Positions 1 to 6,864 of a DNA stretch of 48,592 bases are shown here, piece by piece. The notes beneath the pieces are model-generated. The model saw nothing but the letters and a program-made list of their open reading frames with translations. It was not told the DNA's origin and searched no databases. Location of the stretch: contig JACRIL010000037.1 of NCBI GenBank assembly GCA_016235825.1, positions 1 through 48,592 on the forward strand, read 5' to 3'. Source of the stretch: Planctomycetota bacterium (lineage in GTDB: Bacteria > Planctomycetota > Phycisphaerae > SM23-33). Within the stretch, counting starts at the first letter, position 1. Each line of letters begins with the position of its first letter. Both the position numbers and the translations under genes were made by a program.

Positions 1-62
1 TCCGGCGGCAAAAGTGGTTGGATGCGTCGCCATAATTCGTCCGTAAGCAGCGGTTTGGCCAT
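1..62 (-). CDS. IS5-family transposase, N-terminal fragment (cut by window edge)
   Basis: Reading the minus strand from the ATG at 62 gives MAKPLLTDELWRRIQPLLPP before the window ends. The LTDELWxRIxPLLP pattern is the start of the DUF4096 domain that opens many IS5-family (IS427/IS1031-type) DDE transposases. A good ribosome-binding site, GGAGG, lies eight bases before the ATG. Only 20 residues are visible, so whether the transposase is intact cannot be judged. The assignment rests on this short N-terminal signature plus the terminal sequence described for the element. Confidence 0.7.
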   Translation of the reverse strand, partial: MAKPLLTDELWRRIQPLLPP

Positions 63-139
63 AGTTGTGTCCTCCCTGACACAGAATATTTATCGGCCAA
101 ACCATTGCTCAAAAACTAGGTTTTGTTAGAGTGCCTTAG
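1..139 (-). mobile_element. Left part of an IS5-like insertion sequence, with probable end and target site
   Basis: The transposase start at 62 is preceded on its strand by about 70 bases of non-coding leader. Reading outward, the leader ends in GGCACTCTAACAAAACC at 119-135, which has the look of an IS5-group terminal inverted repeat. It is bordered by CTAA (plus strand TTAG, 136-139), which fits the YTAR target typical of IS5. The other end lies outside the window, so the inverted repeat and the target duplication cannot be confirmed here. The VIT-domain gene begins its coding sequence on the far side and its stop codon falls inside the putative terminal repeat. Confidence 0.5.
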
Positions 140-2312
140 TATAAAAACGTAAATTTTCCCTCCTTAAAGCCGTATTTTCGGCAGCCCTTACTTGCCCTCT
201 CATTATCATATCATCTAACGCAGCGACAACTCCGTCATAATCTGGTGATGACGCGGCTGGTCTAGGTGTTATGATGCCGCCTGGTCTATCTGCATGTTCG
301 CCACCACCACCACCACCGCCATTTAATCCTGCTGGATCGCCCGGGCGAGTCGCGGTCTGCGCGATCTTGAAATCTTTGGGATAGTCGAATTTTGTTTCCC
401 ACCACTTGACCCGCTGGTCCCACATCGCCAGGACGCGATCCAACTTGGTTTTTTTCTGCTGCTTTTCCTGAGCGGCGAGGGTGTCCATCTGTTTTTCGTA
501 TTCATCCCGCATTTCTTTCAGGCTCACCGGCGGGGCGATGCGATGCCGCAGATACTGGTCGAGCGACTCCAGGACGATCAGCGAGGTGAAGGGCGTAACC
601 AGGCCGTGCTTCAGCCCCAGCGCGGTTATGTCGCCCTCGTTGCGTTCCGGCTGGACCATCAGTTCAGCCAGTTTCGTCTGCGCCCATAGCTCTCGCAGCA
701 TCTCGCCCTTGACGGCGGATTCTTTGGCAAGCGGGTATTCCTTGTTTGCGGGTTCCGCCAGCCGGTACTTCAGCGCGATCGCCGCCTTATCGGCCCGGAG
801 TTTGCCGACCATTACGAACGAACCGCCCTCGAGCCGGACGCTCCTGCCGGGCAGGACATCGGCAAGTTTATCGGCGTCGCCTGTTATCTCGCGGAAGGCC
901 GGCCCCGGCCGCGGGTTGGTCAGTTGGCCAACGATATCCTTGTCTGTCGAAGACAGGTTGAAAAACCGCCCGCCGCTCTTTTCCGCCAATCGGGTGAGAA
1001 ACGGATAATTCGAGACCGTATCGTCTGTAAAGACGTGGACCGGCCTGTCGAAGTCGGCCGGCTCGTCGCTGCCGATAGTGTTTATCCCATCGGTAAAGAG
1101 GAAATAGCAGTCGGGCGCCGCGACGGCGCCGGCATCGGGATTCTGGGGCGTCGGCATCTTTGTCTTCAACCCGGCCGTTGGAGACAAAAGCCCCAACTGC
1201 GTTCCGCCGTCGCAGCGGACCGCCTTCAAGTGCTCGATAATCGCCGACGCATCGCCGCCCTTGACCGTAAATTCGACGGCAGAATCGACCGTGTCGCGGA
1301 ACGATACGACTGCGACCTTGATATCCTGGCCGCCGGATGCCTTGACAAAAAACGACTTGAGCAGTTCAAATTCCTTTTTGTGATCTCCCTTGCCGCGGGA
1401 ATTGCTGGCATCCCAGAAGATCGTGACGCGATTGAAGGTGGTTCTGACTGCTGTAATTTTTGAAATACTGGGCTTGTCCATCACGCAGAAATAAAAATCG
1501 CCGTCGGATGCCTTTTCAACCAGCGTCTGCGGTCCGTCGAGCCCCGGGAACGCTGCGACCAGTTCGCCCGCGGCGGCCTGGTCCTTGGTTGAAAGTTTGA
1601 TCGTCCAGCCGGCGGAGTCCTGTTTTACCTCCGCACCAGCCATGAACTTGCCGGCGTTAAAATCGATTAGCGGCCGATCCTTCGCGCCGACCGTCTCGAT
1701 GGCGACGTTGAACTGTTCGAGTTTGTCCTTGAACTCAAGCGGCAGGCGGTAGGCCGGGCCGTCCTTGCCCGGCTGAAGCGGCTGGACGTAGCGGACCATG
1801 ACGGTCCTGCTGCCGTGGGCCGGCACGGGGAATACTCGCGTCTTGAAGCAATTCCCCGCCACATACTCGACTATGCCGGGATCGACGCCCCGCCGCATCT
1901 CTTCCTCGAAGGTCTGGCGGGCCTTTTCCTTCCGCACCGCCACGCCGTCAACCATCTTGCCCTGCACGTCCAAGCCGTAGCCGCTGATCGATACGCCCTG
2001 CGGCAGCGGAAAATAGAAATCCGCCGCAAGAGCGCGCTCATGCGGGTTGGATATGGTCATCGTCATGGTCGTCCGCGACATCATGGCGCAGACTCGCACG
2101 TCCAGATCGACTTTGCTGATGCCCAGTTCCTGGGGTTTGCCTTTTTCGTCCTGGAAGACCGCCGCCGGCGAGTGCCGTTGCTGCGGCTGAGGCTGAACCG
2201 GCTGGACCTGCGGCTGCTGATTGCCTTCCTGCTGGGCCGGCAGAATCAGACATGCGGCCAGAACAACCGATGCGGCGCAAGCGATCCCAAAAAACTTCCC
2301 GATGCCTGCCAT
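126..2312 (-). CDS. VIT and von Willebrand A domain protein, probably exported
   Basis: This is a 728-residue protein. It has a hydrophobic N-terminus ending in LAAC (Cys21), so it is either a lipoprotein or has a cleaved signal. A proline/glutamine-rich linker follows, then a VIT domain (about residues 55-180) and a VWA domain. The VWA metal site is recognisable as DASNS after a VTIFW strand. The tail has a glycine run near its end. VIT plus VWA is the architecture of inter-alpha-trypsin-inhibitor-like bacterial surface proteins, whose role is usually unknown. The start is placed at the ATG at 2312 because AGGAG stands six bases upstream. The longer reading frame to 2441 only translates a hairpin repeat. 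The last codons (TKAL-stop) appear to come from the end of the neighbouring insertion sequence, so the natural C-terminus may be lost. Confidence 0.85.
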   Translation of the reverse strand: MAGIGKFFGIACAASVVLAACLILPAQQEGNQQPQVQPVQPQPQQRHSPAAVFQDEKGKPQELGISKVDLDVRVCAMMSRTTMTMTISNPHERALAADFYFPLPQGVSISGYGLDVQGKMVDGVAVRKEKARQTFEEEMRRGVDPGIVEYVAGNCFKTRVFPVPAHGSRTVMVRYVQPLQPGKDGPAYRLPLEFKDKLEQFNVAIETVGAKDRPLIDFNAGKFMAGAEVKQDSAGWTIKLSTKDQAAAGELVAAFPGLDGPQTLVEKASDGDFYFCVMDKPSISKITAVRTTFNRVTIFWDASNSRGKGDHKKEFELLKSFFVKASGGQDIKVAVVSFRDTVDSAVEFTVKGGDASAIIEHLKAVRCDGGTQLGLLSPTAGLKTKMPTPQNPDAGAVAAPDCYFLFTDGINTIGSDEPADFDRPVHVFTDDTVSNYPFLTRLAEKSGGRFFNLSSTDKDIVGQLTNPRPGPAFREITGDADKLADVLPGRSVRLEGGSFVMVGKLRADKAAIALKYRLAEPANKEYPLAKESAVKGEMLRELWAQTKLAELMVQPERNEGDITALGLKHGLVTPFTSLIVLESLDQYLRHRIAPPVSLKEMRDEYEKQMDTLAAQEKQQKKTKLDRVLAMWDQRVKWWETKFDYPKDFKIAQTATRPGDPAGLNGGGGGGGEHADRPGGIITPRPAASSPDYDGVVAALDDMIMRGQVRAAENTALRRENLRFYTKAL

Positions 2313-2347
2313 TGCTCGCTCCTTTTGTATAACCCCTGTGCAGAAAG

Positions 2348-2465
2348 TAGCATGGGCATCTTGCCCATGAGCATCACGGCCGTCCCGGCCGTGGCTTCTG
2401 CTGTTTTCCTGACTTTTCAGGGGCAAGTGAGCCCCTGACACTCACGGGCGAGACGCCCGTGCTAC
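2348..2465. repeat. Array of short hairpins, copy 1 (CATGGGCATCTTGCCCATG type)
   Basis: Four small palindromes stand in a row: CATGGGCATCTTGCCCATG, CACGGCCGTCCCGGCCGTG, a CAGGGGC/GCCCCTG stem, and CACGGGCGAGACGCCCGTG. The two outer ends (AGCATGGGC and GCCCGTGCT) can also pair. Similar arrays occur at 19784-19912 and 36249-36403. This copy fills the gap between the DUF2520 gene and the VIT gene and forms the false N-terminal extension of the latter. Confidence 0.85.
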
Positions 2466-2466
2466 T

Positions 2467-3348
2467 TCACAACAGCAGCTTTGCAATTTTTGCGGCGGCG
2501 GCCCTGGCGAGCGTCCCCTTGCGCAGAGCTAACTTAACCGTCCATTGTCCCAAAACCGCATAGAGCTTTTCAAGGCCTTTCGCATTTTTCCGGATGGCCC
2601 GGACGTGCCGGGCCACGGTTCCCGCGTCGCCCCGGGCGATAGGCCCGGTCAGCGCGCTGGCCGGACCTATCGAAAGGACGTTATCGACGCTGGCCCGGAC
2701 GAGCGGCCCCAGCGCGGCGTGCGCGACTTGCCGCTTCACGCCGGCCTTGCGGGCCAGCAGGATCGAGGCGTCCAGCAGGGCCGCAAGGTAATTGCACGCC
2801 AGCACCGCCGAGGCATGGTAGAGCGTCTTGTCGGCCGCCGGCAGCTTCACAATTTTGCATCGCAGCGCGGCGGCCAAAATCCTGAAGGCCTTCATCGCCG
2901 GTGAGTCGCCCTCGATAAAACAGTACGCCCCCGCCAACCGGGCGATGGCGGCCTTCACCGTCGGAAAGGTCCCGAACGGATGAATCGAGCCGATGTGGCA
3001 GGAACAGTTTTTTTTTGCCTCATTCAGGATATTAGAGCCATGCAGGCCGCTACAGTGGGCGACAATCGCGCCGGTCCTGAAAGCCATGGTCCCGGCCAAG
3101 TGCTTGCACAGCGGTTCGATTGCGTCGTCGTTTACGGTAAGCAGCACCAGATCGGCCATCCCGGCCGCGGTCTCGGCGTCTACCGCCTTGCAGCCGTGCC
3201 CGACGGCCCTCGCCGACGCCCTGGCCGCTACGGCCGTCCGCCCCCCGACGGCGGCGACCTTCAGACCCGCCCGCGCCGCCAGCACGCCTATCGCCGTGCC
3301 GACCCGGCCCGGGCCGATTATCGCCAGTGACAGTTTGCCTTTTCTCAC
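2467..3348 (-). CDS. Rossmann-fold NAD(P)-binding protein with DUF2520 domain
   Basis: This 293-residue protein opens with a dinucleotide-binding loop, LAIIGPGRVGTAIG (GxGxxG type), at residues 7-20. An alanine-rich Rossmann half follows, and then the DUF2520 half with its characteristic IHPFGTFP (about residue 123) and the helical CNYLAALLDAS stretch. The family resembles F420- or NADP-dependent reductases and pyrroline-5-carboxylate reductase, but its substrate is not established. It is often found near pantothenate synthesis genes; no such gene is present here. The start is a GTG at 3348 without a clear ribosome-binding site. The gene lies upstream of the VIT gene on the same strand, separated by a hairpin array. 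Confidence 0.85.
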   Translation of the reverse strand: MRKGKLSLAIIGPGRVGTAIGVLAARAGLKVAAVGGRTAVAARASARAVGHGCKAVDAETAAGMADLVLLTVNDDAIEPLCKHLAGTMAFRTGAIVAHCSGLHGSNILNEAKKNCSCHIGSIHPFGTFPTVKAAIARLAGAYCFIEGDSPAMKAFRILAAALRCKIVKLPAADKTLYHASAVLACNYLAALLDASILLARKAGVKRQVAHAALGPLVRASVDNVLSIGPASALTGPIARGDAGTVARHVRAIRKNAKGLEKLYAVLGQWTVKLALRKGTLARAAAAKIAKLLL

Positions 3349-3484
3349 GGATACGACAATATGCGAACCCGGCGGCTTTTGTAAAGCCCCGCTCAGAACA
3401 ATTAACTATAAAGTAAACGATCATATCTTTTCTTTTGTGATGTAGACGTCCGGCTTCGCTACGCGAATTTTCAGAAGATCAAAA

Positions 3485-4030
3485 ATGCCTTGCGAATTCA
3501 GTGACGCCAAAATTGAGGCCCGCAGGGCCGACAGATAGTAGCCCCGGGTGAAGCGAGTCTGCCGCATGGCGGACGAAGCGGAACCCGGGGAAAGCGGTCA
3601 TTCAATACGGTTCCAGGATTTTCGGTCCCGCCACGGCAGAAACGGCATAATTTTTGGACCGCCCCGGCCAATGATTCTGGATCAGGATAATTATCTGCTT
3701 TGTGGGAAAACAACACCCTCGTCCAGCATTCTTTTAGCGGCATCGAAAGTTTAGCCGGATAAGTCAACTGTGGGAAAAACACCCGGATGGGTGTTGTCTT
3801 CCTCCATGAACTCCAAATGCCTCGCTGAAAATCGTCGGACGGATCGTTCCGTGATCCAATTTCATCTGCCGTGGCACGATCGGGAGTTTGGAACATGGCA
3901 AATGACACCAGACCCCGGGTTCCGCTACGTCCGCCATGCGGCGGACTCGCTGCACCCGTGGCTACTATCTGTCGGCCCTGCGGGCCTTGAACATGGCGGC
4001 CCTGAATATTCAAAGAACTCCGGATCCGCT
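3485..4030. repeat. Composite inverted hairpin element, copy A
   Basis: About 545 bp built from two units in inverted orientation. The left arm (3518-3590) and the right arm (3913-3986) match when one is reverse-complemented, with only a handful of differences. Each arm folds alone: CCCCGGGT (3542-3549) pairs with ACCCGGGG (3583-3590) around an inner GTCTGCC/GGCGGAC stem. Next to it GGCCCGCAGGGCC forms a further small hairpin, followed by the conserved GATAGTAGCCC. Inside the arms, GCCACGGCAGA recurs in inverted form. The centre holds AACACCC-GGAT-GGGTGTT. No convincing gene lies in it; the open frames here are translations of the repeat. Confidence 0.9.
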
Positions 4031-4083
4031 GCAACATCTGAACAATCACAGTTTTCTGGATGAGAAACAATTTTTCATTATCA

Positions 4084-4128
4084 TTAAAAATTACAAATGC
4101 CCCCATGCTGGCGCATGAGGCTTTTTTA
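4084..4128. repeat. Small hairpin repeat (CCTCATGCGCCAGCATGGGG), terminator-like
   Basis: A stem of CCCCATGC/GCATGAGG with loop TGGC is flanked by A/T runs on both sides (CTTTTTTAAT on one, AAAAATTA on the other). Related hairpins, ATTCATAAAGCCCC-ATGCGCGAGC type, occur at 13084-13117 and 19630-19676. It stands just after the 3' end of the minus-strand glycosylase gene, so it may also serve as a transcription terminator; the T-run is separated from the stem in that direction. Confidence 0.5.
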
Positions 4129-4139
4129 ATGAAACACCT

Positions 4140-4814
4140 TCAATCCATCAATCCCGCCCGAATGTCGTGCGGGAATTTTTCCAGGGGGCAGCCATCGCAG
4201 GCCGGGCGGGGCTTGCAATAATTCTTGCCCACCGCCACAAGCTGGGCGTGATAGTCGTTCCAGAGGTCCAGGTCGTCGGCGAGGTTCGACTCAAAGAATT
4301 CCTTGATGGCCTCGTAATCGTCCTCCGGGCAGAGCAGCCCGTGCCGCAGCATTATGCGGGCGGTGTATGCGTCGACGACGAAGCTGAGCTTGCCGGCGGC
4401 GTAAAGTACGATGCTGTCGGCCGTCTCCCTGCCGACGCCGTTTATGCCCAACAGTTCCTCGCGAAGCTCACCCGCCGATCTGTCCAGAAAGGCCGGCAGA
4501 TCGTCCCCCACCTGCCGCCAGACGTGTGTGATAAAATTCTTCAGCCGCTTCGCCTTGACGTTAAAATAACCCGCCGGGCGGATCAGGCCGGCCAGTTCGT
4601 CGTGGCCGATCTTCGCCAACGCCGGCAGACTCAGCCGGCCGGCGGCCTTGAGGTTGGCGATGGCCTTTTCCACGTTCGTCCAGTTGGTGTTCTGGGTCAG
4701 AATCGCCCCGACGCAGATTTCAAGCTGCGTCTCGCCCGGCCACCAGCGCTGATGGGCGAACCGCTCCCGCATCGCCGCGTACATGTCCATCAGGGTTTTT
4801 CCGGTCCGGCTCAT
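4140..4814 (-). CDS. HhH-GPD DNA glycosylase, endonuclease III-related (COG2231/MagIII-like)
   Basis: A base-excision repair glycosylase of 224 residues. The helix-hairpin-helix LLGINGVGRETAD (121-133) and the catalytic aspartate in VVDAYTAR (Asp148) are clear. The position that is lysine in bifunctional endonuclease III (GVGRKTA) is glutamate here (Glu130), pointing to a mono-functional glycosylase. At the C-terminus only three cysteines remain (Cys200, Cys206, Cys209) of the four that hold the iron-sulphur cluster, so the cluster may be absent. Both features fit the endonuclease III-related COG2231 group that includes Helicobacter MagIII (3-methyladenine). The ATG overlaps the stop of the upstream transporter by four bases (ATGA), so the two are probably translationally coupled. 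Confidence 0.88.
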   Translation of the reverse strand: MSRTGKTLMDMYAAMRERFAHQRWWPGETQLEICVGAILTQNTNWTNVEKAIANLKAAGRLSLPALAKIGHDELAGLIRPAGYFNVKAKRLKNFITHVWRQVGDDLPAFLDRSAGELREELLGINGVGRETADSIVLYAAGKLSFVVDAYTARIMLRHGLLCPEDDYEAIKEFFESNLADDLDLWNDYHAQLVAVGKNYCKPRPACDGCPLEKFPHDIRAGLMD

Positions 4815-5758
4815 TTTACGGACTTCTCCTCAATCCGGCCCGGTGAATCGGCCCGGCCGATCTCGTCCGGTTCCAGCGGCAGGTCCTCCGCCGGCGTCGC
4901 CCACAACGCTATGACCGCCCCGGCGACAAGGATCGCGCTGATCGGCACGAAAAGCCAGTCGAGCTTTTCGCCCAGCCAGTAATATCCCATTATCCCGCCG
5001 AAGACGAACTGCGACAGGCACGAGATGCTGACCACCTGGCCGCGCATATATCGCATCGACAGGTTTATGACCGAGTGCCCGATGACGGTCGGCACAAGGA
5101 CCAGGCCCAGGATCATCAGCAGGTCCATGCCGTTCATTTTGTAAAACGATTGGACCGGATTTTCCAGAATCGCCGCACCAGCAAGGCAGACCAGTCCGCC
5201 CATCGCGTACAGCGGCACCACATACAGCCAGATGGACGGAAAATCGCGGTTCTTTCTGCCCAGGGCCATGTAGTAGGCCAGGAACAGCATGGAGAGGAAA
5301 CACAGCAGGTCGCCATGGAATGACATCTCGCTGATCCGGAAGTCCGCCGCGCCCAGCAGGGCCATGCCGATCATCGACACTCCGGTGCCTGCCAATTCCC
5401 AGCGATTAAGCTTCTCGCGTATCATCAGAAAGAGCAGGAAAGGCATGGCGACCGGCACCATGTTGACGATCAGGCTGGCGTTGGCCGCCGGCGTCATGCG
5501 CGCGCCCATGTTCCAGAAGATAAAGTGAATCCCCAGCCCCAGGGCCGGCAGGATCGTACGGACCAGATGCTGCCGTCCGAAACCGCCGCGATGCCGCCGC
5601 AGGTCGCGGAAAAACAGCGGGCTAAGCGCTACGGCCGCCAGCAGCAGCCGCCACGCCGACAGCAGCACCGGCGGGACGTCGTGACACTTCTTTATCATTA
5701 TCACCGCCGTCGAGCCGGCGTACACCCCGACCATAAGTATGATTATCTTCCAGATCAT
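4811..5758 (-). CDS. EamA/DMT-family membrane transporter
   Basis: This is a 315-residue polytopic protein with about ten hydrophobic segments arranged as two EamA halves. It begins MIWKIIILMVGVYAG and has the family's typical loops, such as PPVLLSAWRLLLAA near residue 35 and AANASLIVNMVPVAMPFL in the middle. The drug/metabolite transporter superfamily moves many small molecules; the substrate here cannot be told. The start at 5758 puts the first helix directly at the N-terminus; a frame extending 13 codons further upstream is possible. No good ribosome-binding site is seen. It is the first gene of a two-gene unit with the DNA glycosylase. A hairpin element with inverted ends starts about 60 bases upstream. 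Confidence 0.87.
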   Translation of the reverse strand: MIWKIIILMVGVYAGSTAVIMIKKCHDVPPVLLSAWRLLLAAVALSPLFFRDLRRHRGGFGRQHLVRTILPALGLGIHFIFWNMGARMTPAANASLIVNMVPVAMPFLLFLMIREKLNRWELAGTGVSMIGMALLGAADFRISEMSFHGDLLCFLSMLFLAYYMALGRKNRDFPSIWLYVVPLYAMGGLVCLAGAAILENPVQSFYKMNGMDLLMILGLVLVPTVIGHSVINLSMRYMRGQVVSISCLSQFVFGGIMGYYWLGEKLDWLFVPISAILVAGAVIALWATPAEDLPLEPDEIGRADSPGRIEEKSVK

Positions 5759-5815
5759 TGACGCAGCATTGTATCTTTCCCGGCCCGATTGACACACGAG
5801 AATTGTCCGGCGATG

Positions 5816-6176
5816 CTATCTTCAGGTCTTGTCGTTACCCACATTTTCCACAAGATAATACATCTATAGGAAAACCATAACATGCCGCTCCTACGGAGCT
5901 TGATCCATTTGGATCCTTCGTAACTATACACATTATGCTCCTGACGGAGCATTAAATTTTTCGGCGAACGAGAAACAGCCTTGTGTCTATCGGTGCCGGC
6001 TGACTTCATGAATGACATCTCACGCGAATCGGCGAACAAATCTCCAAGTGCTGTAGGCACGGCATGTTTATAGCTATCGGACTTCCTTAAAAAAGACAAG
6101 CCCCGGCGGGGCGGCACATTTGTATCGAGGTCTGAAAGACCGCCAAAATGTGGGTAATGACAAGGTCTTCAGACAG
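5816..6176. repeat. 361 bp element with inverted ends and four internal hairpins
   Basis: The ends at 5816-5847 and 6145-6176 are imperfect inverted repeats (core AAAATGTGGGTAAYGACAAG). Inside are four short palindromes: GCTCCTACGGAGC (5887), ATGCTCCTGACGGAGCAT (5935), GTGCTGTAGGCAC (6048) and GCCCCGGCGGGGC (6100). Near them are the words ACATGCCG and CGGCATGT in opposite orientation. The element has no gene. Its right end overlaps the last codons of the neighbouring secreted-protein gene. It has MITE-like architecture. Confidence 0.8.
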
Positions 6177-6744
6177 ATGCCTTGAACTCTACGACTTCGC
6201 CTTCGACCACCTTGAGGCAAATATTTTTTGTGTTTATTGCTTCGACTTTCACCGCCCCTCCGGGCATTTTGTCGCTAATCCAGACCTTGCCGATCTCCTC
6301 CTGCCTGTCCTTGCCCGTCCTGATCAGGACCTGCCTGATCGTGCAGTTGAAGTCTTTGGTGCCGATCTGGACGCTCTGCGCGCCGGCATCCTTGAATTCC
6401 GGCAGCGAGTCCTTTGGGACCTTCGCGGAAAATGTCTGTGTAACGGGCGGCTGCTTCTGAACGTTGTCGTCAACGGTCTTCGTCGTAGTTATCTCCACAA
6501 CCACTTTGTCCTTGTCCACCGAGACCAGCTTTGTGGTCTCCTCCGTTGTAGCGGCCTGATCTCCGGCATCATGCCAAAGTGTAACCACGCGGGTCTTGAC
6601 GAAATCGCCGGGCTTGAACTTCGCCCAGCCGGCGTAGTCGGGATTATCGACATATTCCTCTTCGGCCGAACGGGCCGGCGAGGCCGGATAAAGCAGTGCC
6701 GCCAATACGCCCGCATAAAAGGCGATATTTTTAAGTTTTTCCAT
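6169..6744 (-). CDS. Small secreted protein of unknown function
   Basis: A 191-residue protein with a clear signal peptide (MEKLKNIAFYAGVLAALL, with a likely cleavage after PARSA near residue 29). The mature part starts EEEYVDNPDYAGWAKFKPGDFV and is rich in beta-strand-like alternation with many Thr, Val and Lys. I recognise the general type (planctomycete exported proteins that begin NP.AxFKxGxxVk) but no named domain. The start was set at 6744 because it begins the signal peptide; the open frame extends 22 codons further upstream without one. The gene is divergent from the diguanylate cyclase. Its stop codon lies inside the inverted end of the hairpin element at 5816-6176. Confidence 0.7.
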   Translation of the reverse strand: MEKLKNIAFYAGVLAALLYPASPARSAEEEYVDNPDYAGWAKFKPGDFVKTRVVTLWHDAGDQAATTEETTKLVSVDKDKVVVEITTTKTVDDNVQKQPPVTQTFSAKVPKDSLPEFKDAGAQSVQIGTKDFNCTIRQVLIRTGKDRQEEIGKVWISDKMPGGAVKVEAINTKNICLKVVEGEVVEFKASV

Positions 6745-6864
6745 AATTGACGCCGTTGGAGTGTATAATAATGAAACATATAGCCAATCGGCAGACAGGT
6801 CAAGTATCATGCTGTTGCAGATGGTCGTTTGAACATTGGAAGGCGAGCCGGATTCAAGGGAAAA

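Noticed and set aside
3485..4030. CRISPR-like array
   Set aside because: The repeats are inverted and differ in length and spacing; there are no regular spacers and no cas genes.
3498..4106. 202-residue minus-strand open frame, and the overlapping frames here
   Set aside because: The translation is entirely from the composite repeat and recurs in the same form at copies B, C and D; no domain or ribosome-binding site.
5755..6117. 120-residue minus-strand open frame
   Set aside because: Translation of the 5816-6176 hairpin element, with no family resemblance.
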